Below are positions 55,834 through 64,000 of a stretch of 64,000 nt of DNA, piece by piece; the first letter of the stretch is position 1, and every line of letters begins with the position of its first letter. The notes under the pieces were generated by a model that was not told where the DNA came from, ran no database searches, and worked only from the letters and a program-made list of their open reading frames with translations. This DNA comes from Bacillus sp. J37 (GTDB taxonomy: Bacteria; Bacillota; Bacilli; Bacillales; Bacillaceae). The translations under genes were made by a program, and so were the position numbers. Location of the stretch: assembly GCF_000518865.1 (NCBI RefSeq), contig NZ_JAEK01000005.1, positions 147,671 to 211,670 on the forward strand. Reading direction: 5' to 3'.

Positions 55834-57843
55834 TTACTCATCTGCCGGGTATTCAATTTTTTCTGATGAGTGTACTTTTCCGTCAACGATTATTTGATAA
55901 TACGCATCATCTCCCGGGTTGATGGTGAAATTTAATGTTTCCTCTCGGGGACTGGTTATTTTAAATGTCCTATATACTTCAGAAATTGAATGTTCCGCAT
56001 CATCAATATTGATTTCAACAGTCAATTCTGCCCCTTCTTGTTCTGGTTCATACGGTATTTCAACTTTTCTTGTCACTGTTTTTGGTGGCTTAGCTTTAGG
56101 GCCAGAAGAATAAACTAACTTTAATGTTGTATCCTTTGGAACAACTTCTGTCCCGGGTTCTGGTAATTGGGAAATTAAATTTCCTTCAGGAACTGTATCA
56201 GAGTTCTCTTCAGATATATTAGGTATAAAACCATTTTGAGTCACATATTCGTCTATTTCAGACCTGTTTTTCCCAACTAAGTTTTCAATCTTAATTTGTG
56301 CCGGCCCCTTACTGACAACTAATTCTATTTCGGTTTCAGTAGGTACGACTTCTTCACCTACTTCGGGACTTTGTGAAATAATCCTGCCAGCTGTTTCATT
56401 TTCGTCTGTTTCTTCCGTTACCTTTATGTTTTCAAATCCTTTTAACTGAAGAATAGATTTAACTCTTTCAATCGAACGCCCAACATAATCATCTAAAACT
56501 ACCTTTTCTTTTCCTGTACTTTCATATATGGTAATTAAAGAACCTTCTTTAACGCTGTTATTTGCTTCGGGTTCAGTTTTAATAACATGTCCTTCTTCAA
56601 TTTCTTCATCAGTCATAAGAATAGGTTCCTCTCCTACATCAAAACCATGTTCAAGGAGGATTGTAACAGCTTCTTCGTATGATTCACCCGTAAGATCCGG
56701 TACTTCTACGTCCTTCGGTAATAAGAATTCCGGAACAATAAAGAAAGCGGCAATAATTGAGATAATGATTACGATAAAAGTGGTAATAATAAATGTTGCA
56801 ACCTTACTTTTTTTCTTCTTTTGCTTTTTTTCTTTTTTACCTTTTTTATCTTTTTTAGAATCATTATTTTGGGTTTGTGGACTTGGTTCGGACTGAACAG
56901 TAGGTTTTCTTACAATTGTATCGTCAGCCTTAAAATTTTCAATGTTTTCATTTGTAATGATAGGTATAGCTTTCGTTGCCTCTTCATCTTCAGGAATAAC
57001 AAAACGAGGCTCTGATAATCTTTTAACATCAAAAGCTGTTTCCAAATCATTTTCCAATTCTTCAACATTATCATATCGATGAAAAGGATCTTTAGCGGTT
57101 GATTTGATTATTATATTTTCAATACTTTGAGGAATGTCTGGGTTCCATCTCTTTGGTGATGGTGTTTCCGACTGTAGGTGCTTTAACGCAATAGAAATAG
57201 CAGACTCTCCATCAAATGGTAATCTACCAGTGAGTAACTCAAAGAAAACAATCCCGATAGAATAAATATCTGATTTTTTATTTGCTAACCCGCCTCTTGC
57301 TTGTTCAGGAGATAAGTAATGAACAGAACCTAAAACCGAGTTTGTTTGTGTGATCGTAGTTGCACTTAATGCCATGGCTATTCCAAAGTCAGTTACTTTC
57401 ACATTCCCATGATGATCAATCAAAATATTATGTGGTTTAATATCACGATGTATAATTTGATTATCATGTGCGTGTTGAATAGCCGAAGCAATTTGAACCA
57501 TAATACGTACAGCTTTTCTTGGATGCACAGGTGCAAATTGTTGTATGTACTGTTTTAATGTTTGTCCCTCTACATATTCCATTACGATATAATAAATGCC
57601 ATCTTCCTCACCAACATCATAAATGCTTACGATATTTGGATGAGCCAAGCTTGTTGCAGATTGGGCCTCTCTTCTAAACCGCTTGATGAATTCATCATCA
57701 TTAGAAAAATCAAAGCGCAATACTTTCATTGCCACTTCTCTCTCTAGAATCATATCGCGTGCAAGATAGACGTTCGCCATCCCGCCTCCACCGACCACTT
57801 CTAGAATTTTATAACGGCCACTAATTCTTTTACCTATTAGCAC
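55834..57843 (-). CDS. prkC: PrkC, PASTA-domain Ser/Thr protein kinase
   Basis: 669 residues. The kinase domain (about 1-270) has GGGGMANVYLA, HRDIKPHN and DFGIA; a Lys-rich juxtamembrane stretch is followed by a transmembrane helix (about 345-370). Outside are three PASTA repeats (VEVPDLTGESYEEA, VVLDDYVGRSIERV, IKIENLVGKNRSEI) and a C-terminal beta domain. It senses muropeptides and helps trigger spore germination in B. subtilis. It overlaps prpC by 7 bases. Confidence 0.97.
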   Translation of the reverse strand: MLIGKRISGRYKILEVVGGGGMANVYLARDMILEREVAMKVLRFDFSNDDEFIKRFRREAQSATSLAHPNIVSIYDVGEEDGIYYIVMEYVEGQTLKQYIQQFAPVHPRKAVRIMVQIASAIQHAHDNQIIHRDIKPHNILIDHHGNVKVTDFGIAMALSATTITQTNSVLGSVHYLSPEQARGGLANKKSDIYSIGIVFFELLTGRLPFDGESAISIALKHLQSETPSPKRWNPDIPQSIENIIIKSTAKDPFHRYDNVEELENDLETAFDVKRLSEPRFVIPEDEEATKAIPIITNENIENFKADDTIVRKPTVQSEPSPQTQNNDSKKDKKGKKEKKQKKKKSKVATFIITTFIVIIISIIAAFFIVPEFLLPKDVEVPDLTGESYEEAVTILLEHGFDVGEEPILMTDEEIEEGHVIKTEPEANNSVKEGSLITIYESTGKEKVVLDDYVGRSIERVKSILQLKGFENIKVTEETDENETAGRIISQSPEVGEEVVPTETEIELVVSKGPAQIKIENLVGKNRSEIDEYVTQNGFIPNISEENSDTVPEGNLISQLPEPGTEVVPKDTTLKLVYSSGPKAKPPKTVTRKVEIPYEPEQEGAELTVEINIDDAEHSISEVYRTFKITSPREETLNFTINPGDDAYYQIIVDGKVHSSEKIEYPADE

Positions 57844-58595
57844 GAGTCTTCACCTAATTTATGTGCCGTCTTTTTTAGCATGATTAAAGAGATATTGTCT
57901 TCTCCACCATTATCGTTTGCTAATTGAACCAGTTCATGGGCTGTTTTTGTAAGACTATCTGATTGAGACAGTTCTTTTTCTAATATATCATCAGTAACTT
58001 TATTGGATAGACCATCAGAACATAGTAATAATATATCGTTATCGTCCATTTCAATGGTTTTTAAGTCCAGATCAACAGTTTGTTCTGTTCCAAGTGCTCG
58101 TAAAAGAACATTTTTTCGAGGATGATGTTCAGCATCTTCTTTCGAAATCTGACCTGATTTTACCAGCTCATTTACAAGAGAGTGATCCTGTGTGATCTGG
58201 TTAAAGCCACTATTATTTAGTAAATAACAGCGGCTGTCTCCAATATGACCGATTGTAGCGTATGTTTTTGTTACTAAAGCTGTAACAATTGTTGTACCCA
58301 TTCCTTGACATTCAGGGTGGGATACTGAGTGCTCATAAACAGCTTTATTTACTTCGTCAACCTTTTGTAGTAACCAATTTTCTGCTTCTCCTGGTCCATT
58401 TATAGCAGGTTCTTCTTCCCATAGTGTCTTAAAAGTTGAGATCGTCATTTGACTGGCAACATCCCCAGCCAAATGCCCCCCCATTCCATCGGCAACTATT
58501 GCTAAAATACCGGCGTTGTTTTGAAAAAGTCCTACAGAATCTTCATTATGTTGCCTCACTTTTCCCCTATCCGACAAAAAAACATGATCCAACAT
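57837..58595 (-). CDS. prpC: PrpC, PPM-type protein phosphatase
   Basis: 252 residues. Removes phosphates set by PrkC. The metal-binding motifs are RQHNEDS, VADGMGGHLAGD, GDSRCYLL, LCSDGLSN and GGEDNISLI. The ATG at 58595 has GAGGTG; a GTG at 58601 lies in that site. Coupled to prkC by overlap. Confidence 0.96.
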   Translation of the reverse strand: MLDHVFLSDRGKVRQHNEDSVGLFQNNAGILAIVADGMGGHLAGDVASQMTISTFKTLWEEEPAINGPGEAENWLLQKVDEVNKAVYEHSVSHPECQGMGTTIVTALVTKTYATIGHIGDSRCYLLNNSGFNQITQDHSLVNELVKSGQISKEDAEHHPRKNVLLRALGTEQTVDLDLKTIEMDDNDILLLCSDGLSNKVTDDILEKELSQSDSLTKTAHELVQLANDNGGEDNISLIMLKKTAHKLGEDSC

Positions 58596-58597
58596 GG

Positions 58598-59695
58598 TCA
58601 CCTCGTCTCCTCTTTACGCTCCTTAGCTCGAAGTTGTCCACACGCTGCGTCAATATCATGTCCCTGTTCTCTTCTTGTTGTGACATTTACACCGTGCTTT
58701 TTAAGCGTATCTTCAAATAATGTGATTTGTTCTTTTGGTGTACGTACGTAGTTTCTTTCAGGTACATAGTTTACAGGGATAAGATTAATATGACATTTTA
58801 AACCTTTTACTAACTTTGCAAGCTCTTCAGCATGCTCAACCTGGTCATTTTCTCCGCCAAATAACCCGTACTCAAAACTAACACGTCTACCTGTTTTGTT
58901 TACATAGTATTTTACTGCTTCCATTAAGTCAGGAAGCTTATAAGCTCGATTAATCGGCATAAGCTTTGATCGCAATTCTGTGTTTGGTGCATGCAAAGAA
59001 ATGGCAAAGTTGATTTGCAGTTTTTCATCTGCGAATTTATAAATTTTCGGGATAATACCACTAGTCGATACAGTAATATGCCTTGCACCGATATTTAAGC
59101 TCTTATCATGGTTGATAATCTTCAAGAAAGACATCATTTCATCATAGTTGTCAAAGGGTTCTCCGATCCCCATAATAACAACATGACTAACACGCTCTTC
59201 AAATTCATCAAGTGCTTGCTGTACCTTTACGACTTGTGCCACGATTTCTCCTGCTTCAAGATTTCTTTTAAGTCCACCTAATGTAGAAGCACAAAATGTA
59301 CAACCAATTCTACAACCAACCTGAGTGGTTACACAAACAGAATTGCCATAATCATGTCTCATTAGAACAGTTTCTATCGAATATCCATCATGAAGTTCAA
59401 ACAGAAATTTTATCGTTCCATCTTTAGATGTTTGTTGAATAATTGTTTTTAATGTTGTTAAAGTAAAATGCTCATTTAAAAGTGTACGAAGACTTTTAGA
59501 TAAATTAGACATGTCATCAAAGCTGGTGGCACGTTTTATATAAAGCCACTCAAAAATTTGATTTGCACGAAAAGCCTTTTCTCCCTGTTCTTTTAACCAA
59601 TTTTCAAGCTCATGTAGTTCAAATGAATAAATGGAGGGCTTACTTTTATTCTCCAAGTTGTTCTCTTTCGATCTAGTTGTATTTATCTGTTCCAT
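58598..59695 (-). CDS. rlmN: RlmN, 23S rRNA/tRNA adenine-C2 methyltransferase
   Basis: 365 residues. A radical SAM enzyme that methylates A2503 of 23S rRNA and A37 of some tRNAs. The CxxxCxxC cluster is at residues 128, 132 and 135 (GCRIGCTFC), and the catalytic C-terminal Cys is in [13 protein letters not shown] start with AAGGG inside the end of rsmB. Confidence 0.97.
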   Translation of the reverse strand: MEQINTTRSKENNLENKSKPSIYSFELHELENWLKEQGEKAFRANQIFEWLYIKRATSFDDMSNLSKSLRTLLNEHFTLTTLKTIIQQTSKDGTIKFLFELHDGYSIETVLMRHDYGNSVCVTTQVGCRIGCTFCASTLGGLKRNLEAGEIVAQVVKVQQALDEFEERVSHVVIMGIGEPFDNYDEMMSFLKIINHDKSLNIGARHITVSTSGIIPKIYKFADEKLQINFAISLHAPNTELRSKLMPINRAYKLPDLMEAVKYYVNKTGRRVSFEYGLFGGENDQVEHAEELAKLVKGLKCHINLIPVNYVPERNYVRTPKEQITLFEDTLKKHGVNVTTRREQGHDIDAACGQLRAKERKEETR

Positions 59696-59696
59696 T

Positions 59697-61049
59697 TTAA
59701 CCCTTCTTTCGTAAACATGCTATATAAAATCCATCTGTTCCAAAGTAATGCGGAAGCAATTGTACCTCACCATTATGAACATAAGGATGAAGTTTATCCG
59801 GAAAATTGTTTATAGCGGATTCATCCCGTTCAAAGTTTGGGTGTTCATTTAAAAATGCTTCAACAACACCTTGATTTTCTTCTTCATCCACAGTACATGT
59901 ACTATAAACTAACATACCATTTGATTTTAATAAAGGCGCAACAGCTGCTAAAATATTCTTTTGTAGTTCTGCTAGCTTAAGAACATCTTGTTGAGACTTT
60001 GTATATTTAATATCTGGTTTTCTACGTATCACACCAAAACCAGAACATGGTGCATCTACTAGTATCCGATCAAAGCTTTCTTTTGTAAATCGATCTCCCG
60101 CTACCCTACTATCCATGGTTTCAGCTTGTATATTTTTCAGATCTAATCGCTCAGCTTGCTGCTTTATCAGCTTTACTTTATGCTCATGAAGGTCTAGAGA
60201 ATGAACAATTCCCGTACCCTTCATTAATTCCGCAATATGAGTAGATTTCCCGCCTGGTGCCGCACAAGAGTCTAAAATAGTCTCATTTTCTTTAGGGTTA
60301 AGAGCTCGTGCAACTAACATCGAACTTTCATCTTGAATCGTTAATAGTCCTTCAGAAAACGCTTCGGTAAGTGCAAGGTTTCCCTTCATCCCTTTTATAG
60401 CATCTACCGCTAAATCACCTTGCTCTACGCATATATCTTTGCTTTGTAATTCGCTAATTATTTCATGAACTGTTTTTTTTATTTGATTAACGCGTGCTGT
60501 TTGTGATGGTGCCAGTAAATTTGACTCACACATCTTTTCCGCTTCATCATAACCGAATTGTTTTATCCACTTTTGAACCAGCCATTTTGGGTGACTTGTT
60601 TTAATTGATAATCTTTCAACAGGTTCTTTTATTAGGTTAATATCAGGAATACCTTCCCGCTGAACAGATCTTAATACTCCATTTACAAAGGAAGAAATTC
60701 CTTTGTGGCCTCTTTTTTTAGCAATTTCTACTGCTTCAAAGAAAATGGCACGCTCCGGAACTCGATCTAAATACACCATTTGATAGACCGAAATTCGCAG
60801 CAATACTCTTACCCATGGCTCAATTTTCTTTGCCTTCTTTAAGAAACCCTCTAAATAAAAATCAAGTGTATCTCTTCTTTGTAAAGTACCATACACAATC
60901 TCTGTTAAAAGAGAAATGTCTTTTGAATTTACTTGATGCTTTTTTATCATTGAATTTAATAACAAGTTGCTGTAGGCTTGGTTCTTTTCTATTTGTAATA
61001 ATATTTCTACAGCAACATCACGTACAGTCATTTGTTTTTTGTTATTCAT
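59697..61049 (-). CDS. rsmB: RsmB, 16S rRNA (cytosine-967-C5) methyltransferase
   Basis: 450 residues: an N-terminal NusB-like helical domain (about 1-145) and a C-terminal SAM-dependent methyltransferase. [15 protein letters not shown] binds SAM, and the two Cys are in DAPCSGFGV and [11 protein letters not shown]. It overlaps the end of fmt by 8 bases. Confidence 0.96.
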   Translation of the reverse strand: MNNKKQMTVRDVAVEILLQIEKNQAYSNLLLNSMIKKHQVNSKDISLLTEIVYGTLQRRDTLDFYLEGFLKKAKKIEPWVRVLLRISVYQMVYLDRVPERAIFFEAVEIAKKRGHKGISSFVNGVLRSVQREGIPDINLIKEPVERLSIKTSHPKWLVQKWIKQFGYDEAEKMCESNLLAPSQTARVNQIKKTVHEIISELQSKDICVEQGDLAVDAIKGMKGNLALTEAFSEGLLTIQDESSMLVARALNPKENETILDSCAAPGGKSTHIAELMKGTGIVHSLDLHEHKVKLIKQQAERLDLKNIQAETMDSRVAGDRFTKESFDRILVDAPCSGFGVIRRKPDIKYTKSQQDVLKLAELQKNILAAVAPLLKSNGMLVYSTCTVDEEENQGVVEAFLNEHPNFERDESAINNFPDKLHPYVHNGEVQLLPHYFGTDGFYIACLRKKG

Positions 61050-61977
61050 TGCCTAATCTTTCACCCACGTTCATGGTTGTCCCTCTCAAGAAATCTTCTC
61101 CAGTCATCTTCTTTTTGCCAGATGGTTGAAGCTCGGTTATTTTGATAGCTGTTTTATTCCCTGTAGAGACAACAATCCCATCATCTTCTATCAATAGAAT
61201 CGTCCCTGGGTTTGCATCTTCATTACTCTGCACCTTTTCTCCCCACCAAATTTTCAGTAATTGATCTTGATAGGTTGTGAACGATACTGGCCAAGGATTT
61301 AATCCTCTAATTTGGTTGTAGATTTCTTCACCTGTCTTAGACCAATCGATTCGTTCTTGTTCCCTTTTTATATTAGATGCAAAAGTAGCTTTTGTATCAT
61401 CCTGTTTCTGAGGTGTTATATTCCCCTTTAATAAAGGAGGCAGTGTTTCTAATAATAATTTCACACCTGCTGTACTTAACTTGTCATGTAATAAGCCAAC
61501 CGTATCTCTTTCATCTATTTCAACTTCAATTTGAGTAAGAATATCCCCTGCATCAAGCTTTTCTGCCATATACATGATGGTTATGCCTGTTTTAGTCTTC
61601 CCTTGAAGGATTGAATAATGAATAGGGGCACCACCCCTTAATTCGGGTAAAAGTGAAGCATGAACATTGATACATCCATACCTTGGAGCTTCCAGAAGCT
61701 CATTTGGTAAAATTTGTCCAAATGCAGCTGTGATAATTAGATCAGGTTCTAATGCTAAAACATCCTGAACTTCATGACGAATTTTTTCAGGCTGTAGCAC
61801 TTTTAAATTGTGCTTCTCTGCTTCAACCTTAACAGGAGGCGGAGTTAAGAGCTTTTTTCTTCCTTTTGGACGATCTGGTTGTGTAACAACACCAACAATG
61901 TTATAGCCTTCTTCAATGAGGCTTTTTAAGATAGGAACTGAAAAATCAGGAGTCCCCATAAAAACGATCTTAGTCAT
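61042..61977 (-). CDS. fmt: Fmt, methionyl-tRNA formyltransferase
   Basis: 311 residues. Formylates initiator Met-tRNA with 10-formyl-tetrahydrofolate. [11 protein letters not shown] at the N-terminus, the catalytic [18 protein letters not shown], and RGLNPWP are conserved. ATG at 61977 follows AAGGATG; an in-frame start at 61986 lies in that site. It follows def by 5 bases. Confidence 0.97.
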   Translation of the reverse strand: MTKIVFMGTPDFSVPILKSLIEEGYNIVGVVTQPDRPKGRKKLLTPPPVKVEAEKHNLKVLQPEKIRHEVQDVLALEPDLIITAAFGQILPNELLEAPRYGCINVHASLLPELRGGAPIHYSILQGKTKTGITIMYMAEKLDAGDILTQIEVEIDERDTVGLLHDKLSTAGVKLLLETLPPLLKGNITPQKQDDTKATFASNIKREQERIDWSKTGEEIYNQIRGLNPWPVSFTTYQDQLLKIWWGEKVQSNEDANPGTILLIEDDGIVVSTGNKTAIKITELQPSGKKKMTGEDFLRGTTMNVGERLGNE

Positions 61978-61982
61978 ATATG

Positions 61983-62465
61983 TCATCCTTCCGTGCTTTC
62001 TAATTCATCTTCCGTTATGTACCTTTCCACCTTTGATGTAAAAAGAATACCTTCTAAATGGTCTATTTCATGCTGTATCGCCCGGGCTAGGAAACCTTCA
62101 GCTTCTATTATTCTCATTTTCCCTTTTTTATTATAAGTTCTTACCTTTATGTAATCAGACCTGCTCACGTCACCGTATAAACCTGGAAAGCTTAAACAGC
62201 CTTCCGGACCGGTTTGTGTACCGCGCTGCTCTATAATAACAGGGTTTATTAGTTCAATCGTTCCGTGATGATCATCAATATCAACAATTGCGATTTGCTT
62301 GGAAAGCCCTATTTGCGGTGCAGCTAATCCAACACCATCATTCTCAATCATCGTATCATACATATCTGCCAAAAGCTTTGAAAGCTTTCTATCAAAACTT
62401 TGAACCTTTTCACAAGCCATCTCTAAAACTTGTGCTGGATACATCACTATAGGTTTTACTGCCAA
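61983..62465 (-). CDS. def: Def, peptide deformylase
   Basis: 160 residues, as I recall for B. subtilis. Removes the formyl group from new proteins. The three metal motifs [15 protein letters not shown] and QHEIDH are intact. The TTG at 62465 has GGAGG 7 bases upstream; an in-frame codon at 62483 lies before that site. It follows priA. Confidence 0.96.
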   Translation of the reverse strand: MAVKPIVMYPAQVLEMACEKVQSFDRKLSKLLADMYDTMIENDGVGLAAPQIGLSKQIAIVDIDDHHGTIELINPVIIEQRGTQTGPEGCLSFPGLYGDVSRSDYIKVRTYNKKGKMRIIEAEGFLARAIQHEIDHLEGILFTSKVERYITEDELESTEG

Positions 62466-62506
62466 AAAAATACCTCCAAACAAAATAATTTCTATCTTTA
62501 AGATAC

Positions 62507-64000
62507 CTACATCATAGTATTAGGACTTAAATCAATCGTAATCATTAAATCATTTGTACTCATTTCCTGCTGAAAATGTTCAATAATTTTCCTTAACGTT
62601 TCGTGTAAGTTTTTTTCCCGTTTGTATTTTACCATGCATTGATAGCGATATCTATCATTGATACGAGGGATAGGAGATGCAACTGGTCCAAGAATTTTTG
62701 ATTCATTTGAAACATTTCTTCTTAAGAACTGAACAATCTTGTCAGTCACTGACACCACTTTTGTTATTTCAGGATGGGAAACTGTCACTAGGGCAAGGAA
62801 GTAGTATGGTGGGTATGCATGTGATTTTCTTAAATACATTTCATGCTCATAAAAGGCATCATAATCATAGTTACTTGCTAATTGAATACTATAGTTTTCA
62901 GGAGTATAGGTTTGAATAATGACTTCTCCCGGTAATTCATGTCTACCTGCTCTTCCACTTACCTGTGTAAGGAGTTGGAATGTTTTTTCAGTTGCTCGAA
63001 AATCGGGCAAATGCAGCATTGTATCCGCTGTTAAGACACCAACTAAAGTAACATCCGGAAAATCCAGACCTTTCGCAATCATTTGAGTTCCAAGTAAGAT
63101 ATCTGCTTCTTTATTTCCAAATTTTGATAACAGCTTTTCATGTGCGCCTTTTCGACCAGTCGTGTCAACATCCATTCTAATTATTCGAGCCTCTGGCATT
63201 ACTTTTACTAATTCCTCTTCCACACGTTGAGTACCTGTGCCGAAGAAACGGATATGTTCACTTTGGCATTCAGGACATACATTTGGCATGTTTTCCTCAT
63301 GTCCACAGTAATGGCATTTTAGCTGCTGCCCGAAACGGTGATATGTCAATGAAATATCACAATGAGGACATTGTATAACAAAACCGCAGTCACGGCACAT
63401 GACAAATGATGAGTATCCGCGTTTATTTAAGAATAAGACCGATTGTTCATTTTTATCTAACCGATCTGTTAGTTTTTCAATTAATGCTGTTGAAAACATC
63501 GACCTGTTTCCACTTCTAAGCTCTTCTCTCATATCGATAATTTTAACTGACGGCATTGATCTTTTGTTTACTCGTTCTTTTAAGGTTAAAAGCTTGTAAA
63601 CACCCTTTTGTGCGCGTGCAAAAGTTTCTAATGTAGGTGTCGCACTGCCTAGCACTACAGGGCATTGATGAAATTTAGCCCTATATATAGCCACATCCCG
63701 AGCATGATAACGAGGATTTTCTTCTTGTTTATAACTAGATTCATGCTCTTCATCAATGATAATCATACCCAAGTTCTCAAATGGAGCAAATATAGCAGAT
63801 CTCGCTCCAACAACTAATTGCACTTCTTTTCGTTGTATCTTTCTCCATTCATCATATTTTTCCCCTGTTGACAGTCCGCTGTGTAGTACAGCGACCTTAG
63901 AACCAAACCGACCCTTAAAGCGATTAACCATCTGTGGTGTAAGTGAAATTTCAGGTACTAAAACGATTGCTTCTTTACCATTATTTAGAACTTCTTGTAT
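62507..64000 (-). CDS. priA: PriA, primosomal replication restart helicase (C-terminal part)
   Basis: 498 codons to the window edge; the N-terminal DNA-binding part and Walker A are outside. Restarts replication at stalled forks. The DEEHESSYKQEE Walker B region, GSATPTLE, zinc-binding Cys clusters (CRDCGFVIQCPHC, CHYCG, CPECQ) and the helicase motif QVSGRAGRHELPG are visible. The frame is open to base 64000, so a start within the window should not be assigned. Confidence 0.97.
   Translation of the reverse strand: MQEVLNNGKEAIVLVPEISLTPQMVNRFKGRFGSKVAVLHSGLSTGEKYDEWRKIQRKEVQLVVGARSAIFAPFENLGMIIIDEEHESSYKQEENPRYHARDVAIYRAKFHQCPVVLGSATPTLETFARAQKGVYKLLTLKERVNKRSMPSVKIIDMREELRSGNRSMFSTALIEKLTDRLDKNEQSVLFLNKRGYSSFVMCRDCGFVIQCPHCDISLTYHRFGQQLKCHYCGHEENMPNVCPECQSEHIRFFGTGTQRVEEELVKVMPEARIIRMDVDTTGRKGAHEKLLSKFGNKEADILLGTQMIAKGLDFPDVTLVGVLTADTMLHLPDFRATEKTFQLLTQVSGRAGRHELPGEVIIQTYTPENYSIQLASNYDYDAFYEHEMYLRKSHAYPPYYFLALVTVSHPEITKVVSVTDKIVQFLRRNVSNESKILGPVASPIPRINDRYRYQCMVKYKREKNLHETLRKIIEHFQQEMSTNDLMITIDLSPNTMM

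Noticed and set aside
56528..56896. Plus-strand frame opposite prkC with a hydrophobic, Phe-rich run
   Set aside because: It is the reverse of the Lys-rich and membrane part of prkC.
1..64000. CRISPR arrays, tRNA or rRNA genes, insertion sequences, prophage
   Set aside because: No regularly spaced repeats, no cloverleaf or rRNA stretches recognised, and no transposase or phage genes among the open frames.

Overview
This window is a chromosomal core region of a low-GC, motile, endospore-forming Bacillaceae bacterium (Bacillus in the broad sense). Gene order matches, as far as I remember it, the Bacillus subtilis stretch from priA through the fla/che operon. spoVM, codY, fapR and a CheC-like fliY place it in that family; the species cannot be told from the sequence. 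All genes but one (rpmB) are on the minus strand, so transcription mostly runs from high to low coordinates. There are no rRNA or tRNA genes, no CRISPR array, and no insertion sequence or prophage.

Reading in the direction of transcription. 64000-54200: priA (cut by the window edge), def, fmt, rsmB, rlmN, the phosphatase/kinase pair prpC-prkC, rsgA and rpe. 54150-52990: a 58-codon gene of unknown function, thiN and the 26-residue spoVM. rpmB lies on the plus strand and converges on spoVM. 52420-43260: yloU-fakA, recG, then the lipid block fapR-plsX-fabD-fabG-acpP and rnc. 43030-33560: smc, ftsY, ylxM-ffh, rpsP-khpA, ylqD-rimM-trmD and rplS. 33340-23820: lepB, rbgA, rnhB, ylqG-ylqH, sucC-sucD, dprA and topA. 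23730-18640: trmFO, xerC, hslV-hslU and codY. 18300-1: the fla/che operon from flgB to the start of flhA, covering rod, MS-ring, C-ring, export ATPase, hook, switch, cheY and export gate.

The genes fall into working groups: ribosome, RNA and protein-targeting maintenance; membrane lipid synthesis under FapR; two TCA-cycle genes that appear to be under carbon catabolite control; DNA topology and recombination; and flagellar assembly. Many starts were reassigned from Shine-Dalgarno spacing and remembered family lengths. Several are TTG or GTG, and one (fliI) appears to be CTG.

The most interesting signals are regulatory or structural. (1) A perfect 12-bp hairpin separates the Shine-Dalgarno of flbD from its ATG and would shorten the effective spacing to about 7 nt if folded. 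(2) A long imperfect hairpin lies in the leader of rnc and could be a target for autoregulation by RNase III. (3) At fapR, a 17-bp FapR operator follows a sigma-A-like promoter whose -35 is inside the recG terminator. (4) A full match to the CcpA cre consensus overlaps the -10 of the sucCD promoter. (5) The hook protein carries an insertion of about 215 residues. (6) An orphan FliK-like/FlhB-like pair is encoded away from the flagellar operon. No wholly new multi-gene system is evident.
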